From: Pempheris klunzingeri
Taxonomy: Eukaryota; Chordata; Actinopteri; Acropomatiformes; Pempheridae
NCBI RefSeq assembly: GCF_042242105.1
Contig: NC_092034.1
Location: 3,185,644-3,249,643 of the forward strand
Length of the DNA: 64,000 bases
Reading direction: 5' to 3'
The position numbers and the translations under genes are program-made. The notes beneath the pieces were generated by a model. The model had not been told where the DNA came from and did no database searches. It was given only the letters and a program-made list of their open reading frames with translations. Positions 52,898 through 61,909 of this stretch are shown piece after piece (within the stretch, counting starts at the first letter, position 1; each line of letters starts with the position of its first letter).

Positions 52898-53074
52898 CGC
52901 ATCGAGGACAGTGTTTGAGCGGCACCAGAGCTGAACAAAGCTTTTGGATGAGTGTCTTTCCAGTTAGGCAGCCTAACCTTGATTTAGCAGGTTGGCACTC
53001 AGAGGCTGCAAATTAACAACTAACAACTACATGCTGTCACATGTTTGAACAACTTCTAATATCATACAAACACA
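49833..53074. other. Intergenic region
   Basis: No exon is recognised. It contains (CAGA)n at about 50795-50824, (GGT)n at 51137-51160, a (TAA)n/(TGA) triplet tract at 52670-52747 and (TG)n at 52864-52893. A fragment at 52585-52650 (AGTGAAAGACACATTCAGATCC) recurs at 60055-60105 and resembles a common fish repeat. Confidence 0.5.
52670..52747. repeat. (AAT)n triplet repeat with ATG interruptions
   Basis: A perfect triplet tract, interrupted by single G substitutions at regular intervals. Open frames read through it are meaningless homopolymers. Confidence 0.95.
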
Positions 53075-53163
53075 ATGAGGTGTGTGAAGACGTTTTATGT
53101 TTAAGATTACATGACATTCGTTTAGCTGATGCTGTTATTATTGAGAGAAAAATAACTCTCTTG

Positions 53164-53204
<41 letters not shown>

Positions 53205-53236
53205 AGCACCTAAAACATCAGAAATGAAGCCATTAA
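53075..53236. repeat. Left arm of an inverted repeat
   Basis: GATTACATGACATTCGTTTAGC, then a (TG)n run at 53165-53201, then TTACAGCACCTAAAACATCA match the reverse complement of 53832-53985. The core resembles a fish MITE-like repeat. Confidence 0.75.
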
Positions 53237-53319
53237 TGAGGCCGATTCTCCTCAATTTAAACAGGAAGTACACGCTGCAATCACTGGCAGTAGGAAATGC
53301 CAGCGCTGAAATCATAAAT

Positions 53320-53612
53320 CCAGACGCTTAAACCCATGAACTAAATACTGGAGATTCTCAGCTTTAACCCACTGAGATCCAATTAATTTCAAATACAAAC
53401 TCACACACACACACACAGACTTCCTGATGTCAGGCTTTACGGACCAAAACACACATTTTGCACTTCAGCTGTATTTAGTTTTGCATTTGCTTGTGTATAA
53501 AAATAATTAAATACTGAGAAAAGATCCAGTTCTTTGGGGCCTAATTGTTTCCAGGCTGCAGTTATTCTGCGGAGCGCATCAACTTCTATTATAGCTTTTA
53601 ATCTAACAAACC
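53320..53612. repeat. Direct repeat upstream of the two-Ig gene A
   Basis: It shares CCATGAACTA, GGCTTTACGGACCAAA, GATCCAGTTCTTT and GTTATTCTGCGGAGCGC, in the same order, with 55530-55825. Confidence 0.75.
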
Positions 53613-53831
53613 TAGTTTGGCAGGTTAACAGTTTCTTTGGCTATTGGCTGGAGGTGCAGGTGCTCCGTCCACTACAGTTTGTTAGGATTTTGTTAGGGAG
53701 ATAATTTGTGTATGTGTGTCTGTCATCAGACTCCATTTTGGCTCCAAGCTAAAAAGAAAAAGAAAAACTCTCATAACTCCTCAAAATGAAGCACTTTTAC
53801 TGTCTAAATTTGGAGAATGCACCTTATAATG

Positions 53832-53985
53832 GCTTCATTTCGGATGTTTTAGGTGCTGTAACACACACACACACACACAAACCTCAAGAGACTGTCATTT
53901 TCTCCCAATAACTGCATAAAAGCATCAGCTAAATCAATGCCATGTAATCACAGTTAAAATAAACATAAAACACGTAGTGTAGTGT
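53832..53985. repeat. Right arm of the inverted repeat
   Basis: GGATGTTTTAGGTGCTGTAA, a (CA)n run at 53860-53880, and the complement of the left arm's GATTACATG segment. The arms are about 600 bp apart. Confidence 0.75.
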
Positions 53986-54315
53986 TGTTTGTACTGGAGC
54001 TCATGACACGCAGCGTGTCGCTATTTACCTTTTTCTTGAACACATAGTTGCTCCTCAGAGCAAAGCAGAGCGTCACGGGCACAAGTCACTTCCTCTTTGG
54101 TACTAGTGAGTGAAGAGAGCAGGCAGGCCGGCAAGTAGCGGCCAGTGTCGCTATACCAAGCAACGAGAGATAGAGAGAGTGTGTGTGTGTGTGTGTGCGC
54201 GTGCGCGCTGAGCAGAGCACCGACTCTTACGCTTCCGTTCTGGTCCAAGCACGAGGACACCAGTCCATCCCTTTGGACAGTTTTCCACACATTAGTGTGT
54301 AATTCAAGGCCGACG

Positions 54316-55265
54316 ATGGCACTCAGGCGGCTGCTCGGTCTCCTTTTTTGTGCCGGAGCAGTTTGGGCGAAGGTTGCCATTCCGGGACAGTCAGTAACGT
54401 TAGCAGCTGATGAAGTGTGCAGGTCTGGTGAGGAGTCCAACCTGAAGACGGCTGACGGCCCTCAGACTGTGGCAACACTTGTTAACGGCGTCTGGATGCC
54501 AGGGAAAGGCTACGAAGACCGTGTTGAACACGATTCTGCGTCTTCTGTCGTCTTAAAGCGCGTCAACTACAATGATAACCGCTTCTTTGAGTTCTTCTGC
54601 GGCAGCCGCGCCGTTACCGTCATCCACCTGATGGTGCGCGCGCCCTGCTTCACATCAGCAACCCAAGAGCAAAGAGCCACACTTCAGTGCCACTCCTTTA
54701 CTGCAGGCCGGGCTGCGAAGCCGGTAAGATGGGAAAAAGAGGGGGTTCTTGTGTGTGAAGCGGACCCCTCCACCGGGGAGATCAGACATGGGAGCGGATT
54801 TGAGAACAGAGTATCTGTGTCACCTGACTGGCTTCAGACCGGAGACGTGTCGCTGACTTTTGAGGAGGTTCAGCACGAAAACCAAGGTGTGTACGTCTGC
54901 CACGCCCAAGATGAAGATGGAAGAGGACGCCTTGTAGCTGTGAGCCTGACGGTCACCTCCAGCGCCCCGGATCAGACCACCAGCACCCCGTCGCCTCTGT
55001 CGGTGAGTACCGGCCTCCATCCTCAGGGCGCACAGGCGTGTATATGAAGTTAACAGAATATGAAGTTAACGAAATGCCTGAATGTTTTCTCTCTGTCTTG
55101 TCTCCTTCTGTTCAGAGCGACAAAGTCGATGAAAACAAGTATCACACCTGCATCGCTGTCAGCGTAGTAGTGGGGCTGCTGCTTTTCCTTGGTGGCGCAG
55201 TGCTGGGCGCTTGGGTGCAGTCCAGGAGAAAAGGGCGGCACGGACCGGGGGTCGATAACTTATAG
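54316..55265 (+). CDS. Two-Ig-domain receptor with intronless ectodomain, gene A (278 aa)
   Basis: Exon 1 is 54316-55002 and exon 2 is 55116-55265; the junction is phase 0 (CTGTCG|GTGAGT ... TTCTGTTCAG|AGC). I chose the ATG at 54316 because it starts a clean signal peptide (LLGLLFCAGAVWA); an in-frame extension to 54145 would run through a (GT)n tract. Ig1 has Cys35 and Cys95. Ig2 has Cys125 (TLQC), Trp139 and Cys195 (QGVYVC). A Thr/Ser/Pro stalk (TTSTPSPLS) follows. Exon 2 gives a membrane segment (VSVVVGLLLFLGGAVLGAWV) and a short basic tail without Tyr motifs. Signal peptide and both Ig domains in one exon is unusual for the superfamily. It is a paralogue of the gene at 60585. I do not recognise a named family; a leukocyte surface role is inferred. 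Confidence 0.8.
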
Positions 55266-55394
55266 TGTCAGAGTCAACTGAGTGTGTAGTAGATTCAGTG
55301 TGTGAATGAGGATGTGATGACTGCGCTGTACAAACACACAACACTTACCATTGAAATGCCTCATGTGGACCCGGTGCTGGAGGACTTTAGCCAG

Positions 55395-55398
<4 letters not shown>

Positions 55399-55437
<39 letters not shown>
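55399..55437. repeat. (GA)n microsatellite
   Basis: A pure AG run in the 3' flank of gene A. Confidence 0.95.
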
Positions 55438-55440
<3 letters not shown>

Positions 55441-55529
55441 TTTACGCACAAGGAAGAACTAAGACAGATGAAGCGCAACACTTACCCAACTACAGCAGCA
55501 TTATTATTATTCATCATCATAAATCACGG

Positions 55530-55680
55530 ACCCTTAAAAACCATGAACTACTATTATCCTATTAATTTCAGATGCAAAATCTTGTTTTAGCACCATGTTG
55601 ATTTGATAGCTTTAGGCTTTATGGACCAAAGCTGTATTTAGTTTGTGGAAATTTTTTTATGTATATATCGATATCTATCT

Positions 55681-55733
<53 letters not shown>

Positions 55734-55825
55734 CCAGTTCTTTTAGGCCTCATTATTTCCAGGCCGCAGCAGCGCAGTTATTCTGCGGAGCGCTTCAACT
55801 TCTATTATAGCTTTTAATATATCAT
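55530..55825. repeat. Direct repeat downstream of gene A
   Basis: Partner of 53320-53612. It contains an extra (GA)n tract at 55684-55728. Confidence 0.75.
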
Positions 55826-57226
55826 TTATGTGTTTTATGTGCGAGTGTTTCTCTTTTCTAACTTGGTGCCATTTCTTCATAATGTTGCTCCTGTGTGAGA
55901 TGATGATGTGCCTGATATTGTGTATCGAACATATGAAGTTGATGTTTTGAAGCACTTTCTACTTTTTAGCGTCTCTTCATGTTCCAGATTTGAGGAGTTT
56001 CTGTGTTAATGATGATTTGGAAGATTATTATTCTGCGTGTTCAGGATGGTGAAACACACCTGCCATCATGCAGCGGCTGTGGTTTCCCTTCTTAACCCTC
56101 CTTGACTGTATTATATATTCTGGGCCTCTTCTGTCAAAAATGTACACCTATAAAAAACTATTAAATCATTATACATCAATATTAATTTCTGCTTTTTTTC
56201 ATACATCTCTTAAACACCTTCAGACCTGCTCAAAACTACCAATCATTTTAACCCTTTAAAATGATTTGAATTATTACAAAAAAATAAAATAAAAAAAGAT
56301 ATTTTTTTCCCATCCAATAAATAGCAGGGGGGGGGGCTTTGGTCGTGATTGGTCATATTTGACATGTGGGCCAAAATGATCACCAAGTCAAAAGAAAAAA
56401 AGGTGATACAAATGTACAAAAATGCCCGAAGAGAGCAGAAGGTTCAGCATGTTGACCAGATGATCAAGTTTGAGCGAAACGTTGCTTGTAATTAAATAAT
56501 AACAATAATAATAAGCCACCAGAACAGCAGGGAAGTGTTTCCCAGTGCAGCCCAGAGCTCCCCGGGATTTACAAAGAACTAATAAATGAATTTAATATCA
56601 TTTAATAATAAATCTACGACCCCCCTGCCAGGAAAAGTAACGCAATTAGTCATGTGATTTGAAAAATATTCAAAATAATAATCATGTGACACCATTTAAC
56701 AGCCAACATCATTCTGCTTGTGCTTCAAGTATTTCATGGGGCATCTTTATACCCATTACTATTTATTTTCTAAACACGAAACGCTGCAAAATATGTCAAC
56801 CAAACATCCATGTCTTTCCTGAGATGGTGTGGTTGTAGGGTGCCAGGAAAAAAAACATTCCTGCCTGATATCATGCAACAAGGTGAATCACAGCGAATAC
56901 GAGTGAACACTGAGCAAAGGGGGCAAACGGTATCTGGTCTGTGCAGGCTGAGGTGGACTGAAGGGTGGTGCACGTGCTGCCAGCTGCAAGAAGTCTTTTA
57001 CCAAGAATTTCAAGCGCTTCGTCTGGAGGAAACAGTTGTGTGGGCATCATATACATTCAGTGGCATCACGTTGTCCCAGTGACTGCAGCTCATCTGTGGC
57101 TCCACGTGTTTTGTTACTGCAGCAAAGCAAAACATGCAGGTGTTTCAGTGTAATAGTTCTGGTATAGTATGTATGCATGCGTGGATAATCCGGCGGGATG
57201 CTTCTACCACGGATGAAAATGAGAGT
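55826..57226. other. Intergenic region
   Basis: No exon is recognised. The short stretch at 56615-56640 (GACCCCCCTGCCAGGAAAAG) recurs at 58790-58812, suggesting that the duplication listed next was originally longer and lost about 0.6 kb in its second copy. Confidence 0.5.
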
Positions 57227-58052
57227 CTCCATTTAACACCAGCATCATTTTATGCTGTTGTCCTGAGATAAGTGAGGTTTCTTTCCGGGGAAATGTGACA
57301 ACAACACTTCACTGCTGGTTTGTCCTGGACAGAAGCAGAGAAAACGGATGCAGGACTGATTCAGAGTTGACTTAACACAACAAAAGATTGGTTTTGAATT
57401 CAAGTTTTTTCTCTCTGAGCGGCAGGAAGCCAAGTTCCATTTTAAGATACTGAGGAAAAACTTTGGTTGGTTCTCTGTGGAGTTCTGTCCTTTATTGTTC
57501 AGCAGTGCTGTGGTTCGGACTTGTTGGTGTGAGGAGTGAAACGGAGAAAGTTGCGCGTATCCTCTTCCTTTGAGTCTGGCCCAGTGGGAGTGGGGATACG
57601 GGATCAGCTCCCTGCTGCAGACGTTGATCTCATTCTTGGGTGATTTGGCTGAAAGGGTTTCCTACTGCTCCTGAAGTAAAGACACATTTCTGCTGCTCAG
57701 CGCTCAGGACCGTGTCCAGGCTCCTGAGCCCGGTGCCCGGCCTCCTCTCCAGAGGTTAAGGGTGAACCAGTTTCTGTTGATGTGGAACCAGATGAGAGCA
57801 ATCTGGGTTTGGCCATGAATCAGGCTCAACATGGAGACAGTACTTTGCTACTTGTTTGTCTGAGGCTCAGGTTTTTAACCATCTGAGCTGGTGGCTCCCT
57901 GAAAGAGGGCTTGTCACGCTAATAAAATGCTGTGATTCATCTTCAGATGGAGGCTTTTGTATGAAAAATGCGTCACTGGTCACCTCATGAGAACAGGTTT
58001 GCCCAGTCAGCACATGCAGCCCCTCTGCCAAGTTCACAGAGCCTCAGACAGC
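57227..58052 (+). repeat. Direct duplication, copy 1 (~0.83 kb)
   Basis: Nearly identical to 58832-59662, from CTCCATTTAACACCAGCATC to GAGCCTCAGACAGC. No coding potential is apparent. A shorter diverged piece of the right end recurs at 59930-59990. Confidence 0.85.
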
Positions 58053-58320
58053 AATGATGTCACATTTCTGGGGGTGGGGCCTTTTTGCGTGTTTTTAAAA
58101 TGGCTGGCATCAGCACAAGCACATTTTATGGAAGGCAGAAAGATAAGCATGATATTCATATGCAACATGCTTTTGAATGTTATATGTTGATTGTTTTTAG
58201 TAATTAAACATCTAAGGAGTAATTTGAGTGAGTTTTCAGAGATGAGCTTATTTATTCTTATAGGACAAACCACTAATGTATTAATGTACACTGTAGTGCA
58301 AGTCAGGACCTTGTACTTGC

Positions 58321-58545
58321 TTATTTCACTTTTTTTTTTTTAGCAGACAGCTCTCTGACAGAAGCAGAGAGAATTCTTAGCAGAATCATTGAGGGAGGTT
58401 CAGACATAGATCTATCAGCAGATGACAGTCTAATGAGCGAGACAGGGGAGGGTGAGAACCAAAATGAGGAATCAGCGGAAGATGACCAAGATGCAGAGCC
58501 AGCTGAAGTGTGCCATCGTCGTCTATGGGTCAAAACCAACATGTA
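58321..58545 (+). pseudogene. Acidic open frame, possibly a piggyBac-like transposase N-terminus
   Basis: After a poly-T/AG acceptor-like run, a frame reads ADSSLTEAERILSRII, then EGGSDIDLSADDSLMSE, and ends VKTNM with a TAG. Acidic, Ser/Asp-rich N-termini like this occur in piggyBac-type transposases, but no catalytic part follows. It could also be chance. It lies between the two copies of the 0.8-kb duplication. Confidence 0.25.
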
Positions 58546-58831
58546 GGGATCTGAGGTTTTTAATCAGAGCAAAAAAAGAAGGATAACCTACAGAGATGTG
58601 TTTCAGGAAATTGATTTAAGGGTTAGGGTTAGGGTTAGGTGCAGGATGCCTGGGGGCAACAGTAAAACATATGTGAAATGTGAAATGTTCCTCTGTGTCT
58701 CCAAAAAAATCACTGTGCTTCCTCAGGTATCATAAATGAAGTGGAAATGAATTGGAATTTCGTGTAAAATAACCCAAAAGAAGCAACCAGCGACCCCCCT
58801 GCCAGGAAAAGTAACAAATCTGACACATCTC

Positions 58832-59662
58832 CTCCATTTAACACCAGCATCATTTTATGCTATTGTCCTGAGATAAGTGAGGTTTCTTTCCGGGGAAATG
58901 TGACAACAACACTTCACTGCTGGTTTGTCCTGGACAGAAGCAGAGAAAACGGATGCAGGACTGATTCAGAGTTGACTTAACACAACAAAAGATTGGTTTG
59001 AATTCAAGTTTTTTCTCTCTGAGCGGCAGGAAGCCAAGTTCCATTTTAAGATACTGAGGAAAAACTTTGGTTGGTTCTCTGTGGAGTTCTGTCCTTTATT
59101 GTTCAGCAGTGCTGTGGTTCGGACTTGTTGGTGTGAGGAGTGAAACGGAGAAAGTTGCGCGTATCCTCTTCCTTTGAGTCTGGCCCAGTGGGAGTGGGGA
59201 TACGGGATCAGCTCCCTGCTGCAGACGTTGATCTCATTCTTGGGTGATTTGGCTGAAAGGGTTTCCTACTGCTCCTGAAGTAAAGACACATTTCTGCTGC
59301 TCAGCGCTCAGGACCGTGTCCAGGCTCCTGAGCCCGGTGCCCGGCCTCCTCTCCAGAGGTTAAGGGTGAACCAGTTTCTGTTGATGTGGAACCAGATGAG
59401 AGCAATCTGGGTTTGGCCATGAATCAGGCTCAACATGGAGACAGTACTTTGCTACTTGTTTGTCTGAGGCTCAGGGTTTTAACCATCTGAGCTGGTGGCT
59501 CCCTGAAAGAGGGCTTGTCACGCTAATAAAATGCTGTGATTAGGATCCATCTTCAGATGGAGGCTTTTGTATGAAAAATGCGTCACTGGTCACCTCATGA
59601 GAACAGGTTTGCCCAGTCAGCACATGCAGCCCCTCTGCCAAGTTCACAGAGCCTCAGACAGC
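58832..59662 (+). repeat. Direct duplication, copy 2
   Basis: Partner of 57227-58052, offset by about 1.6 kb, with a few short indels (for example an added AGGATC near 59542). Confidence 0.85.
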
Positions 59663-60584
59663 CTCCTCTGCTGCCTGAGGCTCTGTGTGTGTGTGTGTGT
59701 GTGTGTGTGGAATTTAAGTTGAAGTGTGAGCTGTGAGAAGAAGGATAGCAAGAATAGCAGCAAAGAAACCATTACTGAAAGAGAAAAACAGAGTGAAACG
59801 CCTCAAGTTCGCAAAAGAACACAAGAAATGGACAAAGGAAGATGGTGTGAAGTGCTGTGGACTGATGAGTCCAAGAGTGTCTCTTCAACAGAGGGAGGGG
59901 AGAGTTAGTGTCTCTTGCCATCCCTTGAGAACAGGTTTGCCCAGTGCATGCAGCCCTCCGTCAGGTCCAGAGCCTCAGACAGCAGAGCTGCAGCAGCAAG
60001 CATTCCTTTGTGGGTGAGTCACCCTGCTGCTGACCCCCACCCCCCCTTGTGCAGCAGTGAAAGACACATTCAGATCCTCTACTTAAGCAAAATAAAATAC
60101 AGACATGCTCTGGAATACTGTATGGTAAGGGTACAAGAGTAATCATGAGTTCATGACTTGGTACGTGAAAAAGCTTCGGGGTGGTTCATGAAGTGCTTCA
60201 GTTCATGACCATCCGTGTGCCCTTATCATAAAGTGTTAAAGAGTGAGTCATGTGCGCTCAACAAGCAGCAGGTGAGGCTGCACACTGCAGGTGCAGCCCA
60301 ACATGTGACCCAGAAGCAGAGCGTTAGAAATAGATGTAAACATCGATATAATGATTCTTTTTTAAAAGGGGTGTGAGGAAAACAGGGGACATGATAACAG
60401 CGGGGTTTGTTTGTCAGTAAAAACCCCACACATTTATGTATGGGGCATATTTATGGAGTAGTCAGGCTTCACCCTCGCCAGCCTATAGCAGCTGCAATGG
60501 GCGGAGCACCAAGTCTTCTAGAAGTCTCCCCCTCCCAGCCCTTTAAGAGCCGCTCCGCGCCAGACGCACCGGAACAGACCGACA
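59663..60584. other. 5' flank of gene B
   Basis: It contains a (GT)n run near 59686-59708 and a fragment of a dispersed repeat (60050-60110). Close to gene B, GGGCGG (60498-60503) and a TTTAAGA (60542-60548) could be core promoter elements, but this is only positional evidence. Confidence 0.4.
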
Positions 60585-61703
60585 ATGAGTTGGCAGAGAC
60601 AGTTGGCCTTTCTGGTGTTTGTCGCCTGCCACGTTTATTTTGTTGACAGTATCGACATAATACTGGGAGACAAAGTTACGTTTCCAGGAACTGAGCCGTG
60701 CAAGATAAATGGATCCAAACTGGTGCACCGGCTGAGCGGCCAAGAAACTCAGCCGGTGGCTTATTGGAAAGATGAGTGGAAGCCGGAGCCGGGATACGAG
60801 AGCAGGATGAGTCCCGGCGACAAAGTGGTCCTGAACGAGACAATCATCAACGACGGGGGACTGTACGAGTTCAAGTGCGGCACCGATGAGCAGTTACTGA
60901 TCCAGCTGAACTTCTTCCAAGCCTCCGTGGTGTCTGTGGCTGAAGGAGTGAACGCCACGCTGCCTTTCCACCACAGCACTTTGGAGGGAACTGTGAGATC
61001 TGTACGATGTGAGAGGAACGGGAAGGTTGTGTATCAGCTGGACTTCTCCAAGAAGAATCCCACATATAGCTCCGCGTTCAGTGGCAGAATATCTCTGCGC
61101 CCCGACTGGAATAAAACAGGAGACCTGTCGCTCACTGTGCAGCGGGTGGAGCCGGAGGATGGAGGGGACTATATTTTCTGCGGCCTCGATGAACATGGAA
61201 ACAGGGTAAAGGGGAGTTCTGCAGCTGTGAGGATGAGGGTCACCAAGATGAACCCGGACCAGACCACCTGCACCCCGTCGCCTCTGTCGGTGAGTTCTGG
61301 CGCACAGGCGTGCGCAAATACCTGAATGTTTTCTTTCCGTCTTGTCCGCTTCTGTTCAGAGCCACAAACCCGCTGAAAAGAGGTTTCACACCCGCAGAGA
61401 ATTACTGCAGGCAGAGTGTGTGACATGTGTTGTGTTATTTCCTCTCTGCAGCCCGCAGCCACCAAAGAAGAGAGAATGACAACTGGTGCCATCGTCGGTA
61501 TAACAGCAGCCGTGGTGTCCATCGTGGTTGCACCTCTAGCCTTTTTGTGCGGGAAGCTGTGTTCTAGATTTCTAGCCTGTTTGTGCGGGATGCTGTGTTG
61601 TAGAAAATATTGTGGAAAATCGCGAGTGAAAGATCCGGGGATGGGCCTCACTGAGAGGGATCCTGCTCTCCGGGAGTCAAACTGTAACCGCGAAGTTATC
61701 TGA
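60585..61703 (+). CDS. Two-Ig-domain receptor with intronless ectodomain, gene B (318 aa)
   Basis: Exon 1 is 60585-61289 (signal peptide plus two Ig domains); exon 2 is 61452-61703; phase 0. The first part of the intron, up to the CTTCTGTTCAG near 61350-61360, aligns with gene A's intron. In gene B that older acceptor opens a frame that does not reach the membrane segment, so the acceptor at 61450-61451 (CCTCTCTGCAG) is preferred. Ig1 has Cys39 and Cys98 (YEFKC). In Ig2 the B-strand Cys is Phe128 (TLPF) and the core Trp is Cys142 (SVRC), with F-strand Cys199 kept. Stalk: TTCTPSPLS. The membrane segment (ITAAVVSIVVAPLAFL) runs into a Cys-rich tail built from a 36-bp tandem duplication. Function unknown; paralogue of gene A. 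Confidence 0.78.
61536..61607 (+). repeat. 36-bp tandem duplication inside gene B exon 2
   Basis: Two 36-bp units, both starting CTAGCCT, at 61536-61571 and 61572-61607, encode LAFLCGKLCSRF and LACLCGMLCCRK. The frame is kept. Confidence 0.85.
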
Positions 61704-61704
61704 C

Positions 61705-61714
61705 AATAAATAAA
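61705..61714 (+). terminator. Overlapping polyadenylation signals 1 base after gene B stop
   Basis: TGAC is followed at once by AATAAATAAA, giving two overlapping AATAAA hexamers. If used, the 3' UTR would be only about 20-30 bases. Confidence 0.6.
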
Positions 61715-61763
61715 CTATTTATTTGGAGAAAAAAAAATTCTTCGTCTCTTGCTCGTGTTTGTC

Positions 61764-61766
<3 letters not shown>

Positions 61767-61813
<47 letters not shown>

Positions 61814-61823
61814 GGGGGGGGGG
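61767..61823. repeat. (TG)n followed by poly-G
   Basis: About 22 TG units followed by a run of about 13 G. Confidence 0.95.
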
Positions 61824-61883
61824 TCAGTGAGGACAGCAGCAACCTTACTTGGACTCTAAAAGCCTCCACAGAAGGAATTTCTC

Positions 61884-61906
61884 CCGGATTTCCGACAGAA
61901 ATCCGG
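61884..61906. other. Perfect 9-bp hairpin
   Basis: CCGGATTTC and GAAATCCGG are separated by five bases. The role is unknown. Confidence 0.5.
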
Positions 61907-61909
61907 TTG

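Noticed and set aside
52554-52934. Poly-Tyr and poly-Ile frames
   Set aside because: They are translations of the (AAT)n triplet tract.
54145-54315. Upstream extension of gene A's first exon
   Set aside because: It would encode a (CV)n stretch from a GT microsatellite ahead of a good signal peptide; the start at 54316 is better.
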